From assembly GCA_949752735.1 (NCBI GenBank), contig OX457043.1, positions 44,565,263 to 44,629,262 of the forward strand: 64,000 bases of DNA, read 5' to 3'. Origin of the DNA: Lumbricus terrestris (taxonomy: Eukaryota; Annelida; Clitellata; Crassiclitellata; Lumbricidae). Positions 44,216 to 56,000 of this stretch are shown here, in pieces. Both the position numbers and the translations under genes were made by a program. Numbering within the stretch: the stretch's first letter is position 1; the number at the start of each line of letters is the position of its first letter. The notes beneath the pieces are model-generated. The model ran no database searches, had not been told where the DNA came from, and was given only the letters and a program-made list of their open reading frames with translations.

Positions 44216-46269
44216 AATTTCGTTCACTTTCTCAAACACAACGCTTATAAATTGTAACTTATTCTAATTGCTAATTGGATGAGGCCTCAAAATAAAACCT
44301 GCGTGAGACCCAAACATTAAAGCCTGTGTAGGGTCCCAGATTCCTTGGTATGTGTCTGATCTCAAGTTTGCAAGGGGCCTCAAATGTAGCTGGTAATTAT
44401 ACTTTTCATAACTGTTCAATCCTGAAACCACGCACCGAATTGTAAAGACCTTGGTTATCCTTCATTCCATAATGACAACACTTCTTGGTCATCGTGGTCT
44501 ACTTTCGCCTGCTTTTGCCGCTTGCTCTGACAAGCTGAAGTAGGAAAAAACGTAGACAGACAGGCAGACACATAAAGCAAAATAGGTATACTATAATATA
44601 ACAACCCAAGTAGGCTATCTAACTAGGCGATGAGAAGAAAAGAATTAATCAGGCAGACATCCAGACTGAGCTAGCCTTTCAGCCACACAGGTTATCCGAT
44701 ACAAACATCTATAAAAAATAAAGAGAAGATTCTGTGTGTCTGTCTGTTTGACGGGGATGCATTTCGACAGTTTTTGAGCTTTTCACTGCAAACCTTCACT
44801 GCTGTGTCCTTTTCGGCATGGGACACCCAGTGGAGGAATTCGGGAATCTCTGCCACCATGGGGACCAGGGTGAAGGCAAAAACCTTCATTTTCGCTACTT
44901 TTTCAGCCGTTGTCATGCATATTTTTACACTTATTCGCCTGAAACGTTACAGCTAAACAGATTTTTACACGGGCCACCTCGCCTCCACCCAGCACACACC
45001 CCGACCCGCAGGGCCGGGTGAACAGGGAGTGAGGGGGAAAAATAAAATTTTCCCGAAAACCAAAATTTCACGGGTGGCGTACCGGTGGAGGTCAGAGTGT
45101 GGTAGGAGTGGGTTGGGGGTGGGGGTCAAGAGAGAGTGGAGTTCCTAACAATTACAGCTTTTCAGAGTAGGCTATCATTTACATGTATAGATCAGCGACG
45201 CGGCTCCTGGTTAAAACTGCTGTTTACCTGTTCTGTTCTCAGCCAGAGAACCGAACAGGCTAACAGCAGTTGTAACAGCTGTTAGCCTACACAGTACATA
45301 TTCGTGCTGATGCTGATGTGAGTATAGGTCTACCGATCAATGATCAAATTATTCTGACCATCTGGGAGGTTGCTCATGATATTTATCGGTAAGCTTACAT
45401 CGTATTTTGCAGTTAATGGGTTATATTTTATACAAAAATTGAAATTAGCGTAGAGATTTGATTTCTCATGGAAATATCTAATCTTGTGTGCTAGCTTTAG
45501 CTTTAGCAAAACAATGTCATGTTGAGCTTAATGACCAGAGCTTCATAGCAGAAAAGCAACATTTAGACGTACCCCTACATACAAAGCACATTTTGGAAGT
45601 GTCCAGGCACATAGGACCATTGAACTTTATTAATCTTACAACCTTTCTAAGCTATTTTCAATTGTGTGTGTCATATAACGTGCACTGATGACAATTTCAG
45701 CGACAGCAGAGGATCTTTAAGGGATCTTTAAGGGATCTGTAGTCGATTAAGGATATTGAACAGTCTAAAACGTCTAAGAACGTCTAGTTAATTTCATTCG
45801 TTAATTCATTTGGAGATCTTGAAATGATGAACTCTGAGTCAAACATCATAACAATTGATTTTGATCTGCAATATAAGAATTTTTATAAAGTCGCAGAAAC
45901 TTAATATTCAAACATCTAATGCTCCAGTCCAGAGCCAGGCGCAGAGCACCAGCTTATTCACGAGCGCTCACCAAAAGTTGCTTCTGAAATAAGTAGGCCT
46001 ACTAAACCATTTTAAAAAGAAAAATGAATCGAAAAATGAATCGAATTCACTCTTTTAAATCAATTGAATGCCATAATAGTTATGTTTTCAGCTTTGGGCA
46101 CAAATCCCTGGTCAAGGACTTTCCTATGTCCAGTCTCAAAATACGTCATTTATGTGCAGTTGAGAAAATTTCTTAGAATAGGCCCTGTAATCCTCGATGA
46201 GTCACAAGTACCTCAACTCCGTTGTGTATATTTCGCGCATTTTAATAGTAGGCCTAGTGCCTGGCCTAC
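44216..46269. other. No recognisable gene
   Basis: The stretch has several short frames on both strands (for example 44692-44916 minus, 45488-45688 plus) that match nothing I recognise and have no copy elsewhere in the window. An imperfect inverted pair around AACAGCAGTTGTAACAGCTGTT (about 45262-45285) is short. No feature is supported. Confidence 0.4.
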
Positions 46270-46335
46270 TGCTTGTCTTAGAGTAGGATGCGACCCAGTG
46301 ACTGTCTCAAATAGTGAACATCTCATGAGTTAAGG

Positions 46336-48625
46336 CATGATCCACTTGTTCCGCGAGCAAGGACTGCTTTGGCCAAAACCCGATCTTTTGTCTTAATTGG
46401 TCCTGCGCTTTGGAACCTGCTCTCTCCATTGGCACGTTCTTTGTTACTATAGGCTATCCGAATCACATCCTTTTTGGACGCTTACTTAGCACTACTAGTT
46501 CGACTTCTTCTCTTCAGCTTCTCCCTCATCGCACTCGCCTCCTTCACCTCCATCTCATCGTTCTCCTTCTAGTTATCCCTGCTCTCCTTCCGCCTTGTCA
46601 TCATCGGCTTCAGCGGCGTAGCTACTAGCTAGCTTTTCATGGGCCCGTGTGCAGAGGTCCCGTATGGGCCCCGTTTGGCCTTGTATGGCAGGTATCTTTG
46701 CGTTCTTGCAATCAAGATCACCATAACTAATCAATAGTATTTGCTTTTAGGCCTAACATATACAATACAGCTCACTCACAGACTCACAGTCACAGAATAA
46801 ACACGAATGCTGCACGAATGACACAGATCAATTAAAGTGCTATAGCTGATGTGATTTCTCAGTCGAATTTGAAATCTATCACTGTGCAGACTTGTCCACC
46901 TATTATTGACTAGTAGGCCTGCTTAAGACAATACCATGGCATCCTAGAGTTTTATTTATGGCATGTTGTTCAGCAAAAAGTCATTCATTTATCAATTCTG
47001 ATCCATGATTTGAAATTTGCATACCAAAAACAACACAATCATCAATTTGCCATAGCATGCCCACAGAAAAATCGTTTAGCAATATTTCCTGCAAGACAGT
47101 GCAAAAATGGGGTAAACAGGGCCTCCGTGATTCCCTAGGACTCTGACCCACACGTGCTAAATTTGTTGTCTCCCTTATTTTGGGGTGAGATCTGTGAGGA
47201 ATTGAGAGCAGCATGCGAATTACAACAAAAAATAACTTGGATCAAACAATGATCCAAGTGGAGTTGTGTTGTGAAGAGGTGAAAAGAAGACTTAACTATG
47301 TGACCCTAAGAAAGATTAGCGAGGGTTGAACCACCTCAAACCCCGGCAATTCTCACCCTGGTTGAGGCATATGTGAGGTCATTAGGTCTACCGTTACCAT
47401 GTCCAGCAATACACAACCGGAATTCCATGACCGGAATACACGAGCATGCCTGTCACAAGTATGAGGTTCCTACAGTACAACATTTAATTACTATAGGCCT
47501 ACACGATCGTGGCAGATAGACCTTACCTTAGACCTTAGTCCCTCCACGTGCTGTGCGCACATTGGGCGATACAGGTCTTCCATCCTTCTCTGTCTAGAGC
47601 AGCTCCGGCAGCCTCTTCCCACGTCAGTCCTCCGTCCAGATAGATGGGCATATAATTATCACACCTATCATAGATAGCACAGGCATGCCTTTATCCTTTA
47701 CATAGGGAAGCGAATCAGCGAAATGAAAATCTTATGCCGATATGATTCGCTTCATGTTCTCCACTTGAAACTATTAGATTCTTTATTATCATTCACAATT
47801 TCACACACACTAACGTCATCTTGCATTTTGACCATCATGACTCGAGACGAAAATACAAGTCAAAAAGAGTTAAGCACGGTAAAGAGTTAATTACGGTATA
47901 GTTTGCCTGCATGCCAACAACACGGCTGAGGAAAAGCAACGAAATAGCCTAAAGCCAGTGTTTTCACAAAAACTACATCTGTCACAAAATAATGTGAATT
48001 ACTAATTAGGTTAGATTAATAATTCAATAATCTCTGTGGGCCCCTGGAGGTCGTGGGTCCGTATGCTTTGCACACATTGCACGCATGGTAGCTACGCCAC
48101 TGATCGGCTTTCTCCTTCTCTTCCATCTGCTCGCCCACTGAACTTTGCCAACTGAACTCAAAATAGCAAAAGTTGTCCCAATTTTCAAACAAGGTTCTAA
48201 ATTACACTGCTTCGCCCTCCCATCACTTCATAACTGAAATTCGCAATCCGCTCCATAGCCATTGCCGTTCCACCTCTTTGGCACAAACTTCCGCCAGCAC
48301 TACGGCAAACTTCCGACCCATCATATGAGCTCACCAAAACTCCACCTCTCGCTATCTCCCCACAGGTCGTTCACTCAAAACTGAAAACATTGCTCTTTCA
48401 CAAATCCTATCGTGATTCTTCCTCTTCTCCTCACATCCCTCGCCATTTCAACTCTAAACATCACCCACCTTAGCCGTCCATCTATCTGCCTGCCTAACTC
48501 TCCGGACTTGACCCGCTGCCTATCGATTTTGTTTTGATTAAGCGCCTGTGAATAAGCTGGTTTCCGCGACTTGGCTTTTGTGGGCGCTGTAGAAGTCTCG
48601 AGATTACGATTACGATCACGATAAA
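46336..48625 (+). mobile_element. LINE 3'-end relic interrupted by a 1.5-kb hAT-like element
   Basis: At 46336-46602 a plus-strand segment with FVLIGPALWNLLSPL resembles a LINE ORF2 C-terminus. After the insertion (46611-48102) it resumes with CATCGGCTTTCTCC. A further LINE 3' end with the TGTGAATAAGCTGG...GATTACGATTACGAT tail runs to about 48625. The tail is the same as at 15480-15575. Confidence 0.6.
46611..48102. mobile_element. hAT-like element (1.49 kb)
   Basis: Ends are CAGCGGCGTAGCTAC and, complemented, CAGTGGCGTAGCTAC (14 of 15). A perfect duplication ATCGGCTT sits at 46603-46610 and 48103-48110. The interior shows no transposase; the small frames (46981-47214 minus) are unremarkable. 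Confidence 0.92.
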
Positions 48626-48629
48626 TATG

Positions 48630-49260
48630 ATATAGCTAACTATAGGCCTATTTCGGTTTGCCATTTCTCTGAATTCTTTGAAAGAGCTATGTATGATCGT
48701 CTCTACTCTTACATAACCCACGAATCTATTCTATGCACTTCGCAACATGGGTTTCAATCTGGACACTCTAGGCTACATCAATGTCCCTACTGGATGTCCA
48801 AGACCGGATATCTGCTGCAATGGACAATAACGAATACTCCATTGGAATTTTCCTTGATCTTGCCAAAGCCTTTGTTGACAATAATATCCTTCTGACAAAG
48901 CTCGAATACTATGGCATTAGAGTACACCCCTAGATTGGTTTATTAGTTACCTTACAAATCGCTACCAAAGAGTCATCTGTAATGGGCTCCTCTCAAACTC
49001 TTTACCAATTCAATTTGGGGTACCACAAGGATCAATTCTTGATCCACTCATTTCTATTATTTATTATTTATTTATATTAAATTTTATTTGCCTAACACTT
49101 CATTATGTTTGCAGATTGCTCAAATGTTTTCTTATCTCATGCCTTGTACGACCGTCTAATACAACTGGTGAACAATGAACTAATGTCCGCCTATAATCAA
49201 GAAATTATCACTTAGCCTAAAAAATCCAATTGTATCATATTCTGCTCCACAGAAAAATAC
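48630..49260 (+). mobile_element. Degenerate LINE reverse transcriptase
   Basis: The plus strand, across frame changes, gives an RT N-terminal part (YRPIS-like, ...FFERAMYDRLYSYITHESIL...QHGFQSGHS), then IGIFLDLAKAF near 48840, and LDWFISYLTNRYQRV...FGVPQGSIL near 48930-49040. Stops and shifts abound. The motifs resemble those of the RT scraps in the 3' flanks of the ankyrin genes, so these may belong to one family. Confidence 0.75.
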
Positions 49261-49349
49261 ATCCCGAGCAACAATAGCCAAACTTTAAAAAATAGCATTA
49301 CCAGCGGCGCCCCCAAGATTTTTTCTTGTACGCACAGCTTTTTCATTCA

Positions 49350-50640
49350 TTCATTAGATGCATTTATATAGCGCCTCTTCAAGGGGGCTACTCAGAGGCG
49401 CTCCCAACCTTAGCGCGGCCAAATAGAACTGTCTTAAGATGAGAGAGGAAAGCCTGAGAAGGATTTTTACAAAGAGAGCGGAGAGTCAGAGGAAGACCAT
49501 TCCAGGTTGAGGGTCCCACCACCGAGAAAGCATGGTTCTGCATAGTGGAAGTTCGAGCAAAAGGGACTGAGAGCAAACTTTGTTCAGACGAACGAAGGGA
49601 GCGGAAGTGGTGAGTACTGAGAGTAGGGCTACAAAGCTCACAAAGGTAGGCAGGAGCAAGGCGTAGCATGCAGCGCCAGACTAGAGTAGATATCCTATAC
49701 TCAATTCACTGCTTGAGTGGAAGCCAGTGGAGAACGTCACGCATATACATGTAGCTGGAGATGTGGCTGAATTTAGGTATGCGGCCAATAAGGCGGGCTG
49801 CAGAGCGCAGGACGCGATCAAGGCAACTCAGACGGGAAATTGGTAGGCCAGCATAGAGAGAGCAACAGTAGTCAAGTCTGGTGGTAACAAAAGAATGGAC
49901 AAGGGTTGCAGCAGCAGTAGGAGTAAGTGAGCGAGCAACAGTGCGTAGTTGACGCAGTTGATAATAACACGCACGGCTCAGTGAGTGAATATGCGGAGCA
50001 AAAGTGAGCTCTTGGTCCAGAGTAACACCAAGGTCACGGACTCTGGTTGAGAAGACAAAATCAGGAAAGGCATCAGCGATGGCTGTCATATCTAGCTTTG
50101 TCAACTGCTGGCGAGTGCCAAGCCAAATGAATTGAGTTTTTAGAGAATTGAGGCGGAGTCGATTGGACGACATCCAGATTCCCAAGGCTTCCATGGCAAA
50201 GTACATAGACCGGACAGTAGCAACAGAGTCAGAGGCACGACAGTGCTGGTAGGCTTGCACATCATCAGCATACAGATGGGCTCGCATAGCATGGGAGGCA
50301 AGAAGAGGAGCAAGATCTGAGGTATAGATTATGAAGAGAAGGGTACCCAAGACAGAGCCCTGTGGAAGACCGTAGGGAGCGGGAACCCAGAGGGACCTAG
50401 AGGGGCCATGGACCACAGAAAAGGAACGATCACTAAGAAAGGATCGCAGCCAGAGGAGCAGAGTGCCAGAGAGACCATAAGATATATGCAGCCTTTCAAG
50501 TAAAATGTCATGGTCCACACTGTCAAACACTGCACTGACGTCAAAAAGGGCTAAGAGAGTCAGCTGAGAACGATCGATGGCTCCGTAGACATCAGAAAGG
50601 AGTCGGAGAAGTAATGTCTCAGCTTAGACAAATATGAAGC
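49350..50640 (-). mobile_element. CR1/L2-like LINE, 5'-truncated, putative partner of the local SINEs
   Basis: Minus frame 49706-50530 encodes 274 residues of RT: FDSVDHDILLERL, GLPQGSVLGTLLF, the catalytic YADD within HLYADDVQ, and DLGVTLD. After a frame change, 49388-49669 gives the C-terminal FSVVGPSTWNGLPLTLRS.  The 3' end (minus direction) is GGGAGCGCCTCTGAGTAG...GAAGAGGCGCTATATAA, shared with the SINE tails. The 5' part is missing beyond about 50640. Confidence 0.88.
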
Positions 50641-51678
50641 GAACGTCGATCGAAGTGAGCTACGTGTATATAGGCTATACCGGCGATTACGATGTATCGC
50701 CAACATAAGCCTTTTGCTGCATTTTGGGTATGCGCATAATTATAGGCTAGAGCTAATTTCGGATTTTAATCGTGCACATGGTGGCGCGCCCATAGCTAGG
50801 CTATATCGCTGGAGCTCGATCATTTGACCTGCCTATATATAGCCTATTACTCTGCTGAAATTTTATTGCTGGCATCGCCACTTGGATACTAAGGCAAGCA
50901 ACATAAAGTATAGGCCTAATTTTCCATTCAAGGGCATAGGCCTACAGCTGAAAGTCATGAAATAAATAAATGGAACGCATCTTTAATGTAAATATATATA
51001 AAGATTAATCGATTCACAATACCACTTTCTACGATTGTATTTACGAGCGTAGCCTACACGTGATCAAGATTATTCTTTCCTAAACAATTAATTATGCTGT
51101 TAGACTATTAAAGCATATAAAATCCTTGTAGGATATCAGAAAGGCAGGATAGAGATATTAAGCATACGGATAGATTTCTCTTGCGCTTGTCTTTGTCAGA
51201 TTGAAACATGGAATTGCCAACGAGCCCACACGATTCCAGATCAATTGTGTGACCAGAATTTAAAAAATGCCCTAATTCTTATAAGCAGTTCAAGTGGCCA
51301 ACCTGTTGTCGAGTGCACATTTTTGTCTCCATTGCTTAGCCTACATAAAGCCAAAGTCGCGAATTCGCCACAAGGATTTCCCTTAAAAATCCCTAGAAAG
51401 TGGCACAATTTTTGAAGATTGCGCCTACTCATTGAATTCTTCAATTAGGATATAATTATAGCCACAGCTAAATAAAAGTATGTCTTGTCCCCGATGGGCA
51501 TCCGTAGGAAACTACGTAGGGCACTGTAGGACACTACATCATGATTAATGTCTTTATCTAAAATTGTCTAACATTAGAGAGGCATCAAAGAGATATAGAC
51601 TGCGAGTGAGCGATAGAGAGACAGAGATCGAGAGACAGCGACTGAGAGACAGAGAAAGAATCAGAGATAGACAGAGAC

Positions 51679-51679
<1 letters not shown>
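50641..51679. other. No recognisable gene
   Basis: It is AT-rich with several TAGGCCTA octamers (for example near 50911 and 50938). The minus frame 51241-51444 has no similarity I can name. Nothing else is supported. Confidence 0.45.

Positions 51680-51683
<4 letters not shown>

Positions 51684-51767
<84 letters not shown>
51684..51767. repeat. (GA)n microsatellite
   Basis: It is an uninterrupted GA/AG run of about 80 bp, preceded by a degenerate GAGACAGA-rich stretch from about 51610. Arg-Glu and Ser-Leu frames across it are artefacts. Confidence 0.97.
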
Positions 51768-51771
<4 letters not shown>

Positions 51772-51854
51772 AATTGACTAATCTGAACAGTGTTTCAATT
51801 CTGTCTGTCACACAAAGCTGTTCAATAAACTAAATGCAGAAATTCAATAAGCCT

Positions 51855-51977
51855 AAGCCAAAGGTCATTGTATATGTTTTTTGCTAGTTTTAACTGTGCA
51901 GAAATGCTTCTACAACTGCACAAATTCATTTAGAACTGCACATTTTGTGTACAGCTGCACGTTAAAAAAAAGCCCTG
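51855..51977. mobile_element. Reverse-oriented fragment of the 4982-5173 MITE family
   Basis: The sequence from AAGGTCATTGT to AAAAAAAGCCCTG is the reverse complement of the left two-thirds of the elements at 4982 and 27925 (shared TGCACATTTTGTGTACA, TTCTACAACTGCACAAATT). The other end and the target duplication were not found. Confidence 0.7.
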
Positions 51978-52150
51978 AAAGGTTGCCAGCCTGCAGGCGG
52001 AGGCTGACAGCAGATTGATGTGTATCTGAATGAATCATTTATGCATCTTAATTTTAAAATCAACATACATATAGGCCTGCAGCTGAACGTTAGTTTGACA
52101 ATAATTATGTAGGGACCTAGACCGACACTGCACTGACATAATCGGTTTCG

Positions 52151-52488
52151 CAGGGGCGGATCCAGGGCCAATCCAGCCATGCCCTCCATTTAGAAATTTC
52201 TTTATTTTTTACCAGCTATTCTGGCTCGGAAAGTTGACGTGCCCTCCCCTTGAGTAGTTCCGTAGGACCCTCCCCCACGCCCACGAGGTCCGTACACGAA
52301 ATCCGTACGACTAAAAAGGGGAAAGGTCATCAACTATTTTGGCGGATAAAATGGTATCTTTTTCTTGGGAATTCGAGACAAATGACAAAAAAGGTAATCA
52401 GATTTTTACGGCAACCAAGACGAAAATTTTTCCCTGTACTAAGACCGAAAATTTTGGCCCACTTCGAAAATTTCTGTATCCGCCCTTG
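52151..52488. mobile_element. hAT-like MITE (338 bp)
   Basis: Ends CAGGGGCGGATCCAGG and, complemented, CAAGGGCGGATACAG match the family at 9715-10095. The flanks CGGTTTCG and CTGCTCCG agree at only 5 of 8 positions, so the duplication is decayed or the right end is misplaced. The interior contains GGTCATCAAC and GGTAATCAG motifs. Confidence 0.7.
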
Positions 52489-53056
52489 CTGCTCCGAGTA
52501 TCATATATCTTGAAGCAGGGCACATGCTGTGGATCGTACAGCAGAGGATGACACATTATCGGGACCTGTGGTCTTTTGAACGCTGTGCGCGCTATTTTGA
52601 AACACCATTCGCACTGGTCTATAGACCTATAAGCGACCTTGATTATGCTACAGAATAAGCCTGTACACTTAGGCTAGCTCCTTGTGTTAAGAAACCTGAA
52701 ATCATTTTTTACTTGCTCGCTTCATTTCTACATAACCCCCAAAACAATGCTTTCCCGGCGAGATTAAATCACGAAGATTCCCCGAAAACGCTCATTGTCA
52801 CGAAATTGGATAGCTCTCTGTTAGCCTGTAGCAATTGTGACGAAAGCAGACGGTGGCCTAGAAGGACCAAGTTGCAACATTGTTTAAAAACGATAGATTA
52901 TTATATAGATTCAATAGAATAAGAATTCCATAACTTATAATATTTTACGCTTTAATTTGTAATTAATTATTTTTAATTTTTAGCCTTTCAGCGCTTTACG
53001 CAATTGCGTAAGTGCGCGTGCCAGCGGGCTCCGCTGGTGTACTGAACCGAACAAGA
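52489..53056 (+). other. 5' flank of copy D, not homologous to the flanks of B and C
   Basis: Similarity with B and C begins only at GTGTACTGAACCGAAC (about 53037). The conserved acceptor-like motif and GGCCGAATAG palindromes are missing. TTTTTAGCCTTTCAG (ending about 52990) is acceptor-like. Copy D has therefore lost, or never had, the shared leader. No gene is seen in the interval. Confidence 0.5.
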
Positions 53057-56000
53057 ATGGTTGACAAGTCAACAAAGGAGACTGCGTTTGTGTCTGAAGA
53101 TCGGTCGGACGTTACTGATATTATCAGCAATGGAAAAGCAGTTGCAGAACAACGCCACCAATCAGATGCGGCATGTAGACCTACCACTTCTCATTATGAA
53201 ACGATGAGTGTGGTAGGTTCAAATGAATCACCTGAAATTGGAGAACTGTGTGAAAAGTTTTGGGAGGAAGAGGAAGAAGTAGAAGAAGAAGACGAAGAGG
53301 ACATTCAGGATGTCTATGAGAAAGAAGAACAAGGTTTTAGTGACCTTTGTGTTGCACTGCAACGTGAAGACACAAAGACTGTTAGAGGATTTCTGATGGC
53401 ATCGGTGGATGTCTATGAAAAAGAAGAACAAGGTTTTAGTGACCTTTGTGTTGCACTGCAACGTGAAGACACAAAGACTGTTAGAGAATTTCTGATGGCA
53501 TCGGTGGATGTCTATGAGAAAGAAGAACAAGGTTTTAGTGACCTTTGTGTTGCACTGCAACGTGAAGACACAAAGACTGTTAGAGGATTTCTGATGGCAT
53601 CGGTGGATGTCTATGAAAAAGAAGAACAAGGTTTTAGTGACCTTTGTGTTGCACTGCAACGTGAAGACACAAAGACTGTTAGAGTATTGCTGATGGCATC
53701 GGTGGATGTCTATGAGAAAGAAAAACAAGGCTTTAGTGAACCTTATGTTGCACTGCAACGTGAAGACACAAAGACTGTTAGAGTATTGCTGATGGCATCG
53801 GTGGATGTCTATGAGAAAGAAAAACAAGGCTTTAGTGAACCTTATGTTGCACTGCAACGTGAAGACACAAGGACTGTTAGAGTATTGCTGATGGCATCGG
53901 TGGATGTCTATGAGAAAGAAGAACAAGGCTTTAGTGAACATTATGTTGCACTGCAACGTGAAGACACAAAGACTGCTAGAGTATTGCTGATGGCATCGGT
54001 GGATGTCTATGAGAAAGAAGAACAAGGCTTTAGTGAACCTTATGTTGCACTGCAACGTGAAGACACAAAGACTGTTAGAGGAATACTGATGGCATTGGTG
54101 GATATCAATGAGATGGACCCAACTAAAACGTTGCGGTCACAATTATATGCGAGCCTAAAAGGTCTGCTGTATAAGAAGCAAAGTGTAGATCCTAGGAGAT
54201 CGACCTCGCTTCATATGGCGCCCGAAAATGGCCACTTAGCATTTGCACACGAATTGCTGAAAGGCAACGACGATGCAAACAGATGTTGTGATTTATGCTA
54301 CGCACCTCTTCGTAACGCTTTGGCAAAGATTTTGCTCAAGCATTTTACGGATGGGGATGCGAGGAATCGTTTGGAACAAGCAGTGAACCAAGTTCATCCA
54401 GATGAGTTGAAACTGTTTGAACCACAAAATAGAAAGAAAGTTGATGTTCGTCAGATTCCACACTATGTCGAAAGACATGGCGGTAATTTTGAAGTTTCAA
54501 AAACTTCATTAAGATGTGATTCGATGATTAAGACAGCCTCCACAGGGCAAGTGACACCATTTCATGGTCGTCAAACAGCTTTGAGTGAGCATGCAGAAAT
54601 TGTTGAGAATTTAATATTGAGAGGTGCGAATGTCAATGCGTGTAACAACGCCAAGATGGCTCCACTTAATTTAGCCTGTGAAAATGGTCATAGTGCCATT
54701 GTTGATGTTTTATTGGACAACCTTGATACGGTTGACGTTACGAAGCAGACCTTGAAAACGCCGTTTTATGTTACAGCTAACAATGGTCATGCTGATGTCG
54801 TCGATGTGTTACTTTGCCATGGTATTTGCGAATTTGTAGCGATACCTGATTATGGGACACCATTGTACGTTGCTGTCAAACAGCGTCACACAAAGGTTGT
54901 TGATGTTATTTTGAAACACAGCCGCAGGATTTCTGACGAATTAACGAAAGAAAAGCGGAGATTTCATGAAAATGCTGAGGAGTCTACTGAAAAGGGTGTC
55001 GTTGTGCCAATAGAACTCATGACACCCGATGTTCGACGAGTGTCTGCTGGAATAGTTTGGATTGACAAATGCATTCCTCTGGAGACAAAGCGTGTACCAC
55101 ATGGAGACACCGCGCTTCAACTGGCCGTGAATTCGATCCAACCGAAAACGGTTAAGATGTTGCTCAGGGATGACAGATATGCGTATTCGAGCGACATATC
55201 TAAGAATCAGTTTTCATCACATGATTAGGATGACCACTGATTTGGACAACCGATATGAACTCCTGTCCGAAATGAAAAGCAGGAACATTATCGACATTAT
55301 AGAAGTTCTATGTTACGATATAATGCATGGGATGAAGTGCAGGAACGTCAAAGAAATCGCATGTCTTCTTATGACTTCGAAGAAATTTAATGTATACCAC
55401 CAGGACGACGTATTGGATTTAGAAGCACTTCTTCACGAAGTCATAATGAGATGTATAAATATCTTTGACGATTATCTCGCCAAAAAATTAAGATTGCAAC
55501 TTTTACAGAATAAAACTCTAAACTATGTGCTGCAATTGCTTTTGGAGAAAGGTGCAGATTTAATTACGAAAAATTCCTATGGCCAAACGCCTTTGATTGT
55601 TGCCTCTGAGAAAGGCTGTTCTCACACAATTCAAAAGTTATTTGACTGGGAGCAGAAATCAGGATTGAAATTCGACTTTGACGCAAGAGACGAATATGGA
55701 GCAACTGCTTTGATTAAAGCAGCTCAAAGACATGATGTCTCAGTAATGCGGCTGCTTCTAAGCCGTGAAGCTTCCGTTAATCTACATGACTATTATGGAT
55801 TTACTGCCTTGCATGCAGCTGTCTATGAGCCAAATAGAAATTGGTTTGATTTACATTTCTTCTGCCAAGGGTTTCGTAACCGAATATTGGATTATTATGA
55901 AACTTTTTCGAAGACTAGATCCATCTCGTGGGGAAAGCCTAAATGGGGAAAGAAAACGGTGGATCCATTTTTTGAAACAATTGAAAAACTGGAGATAACT

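Noticed and set aside
51554..51833. Arg-Glu and Ser-Leu repeat frames
   Set aside because: They are products of the (GA)n microsatellite.
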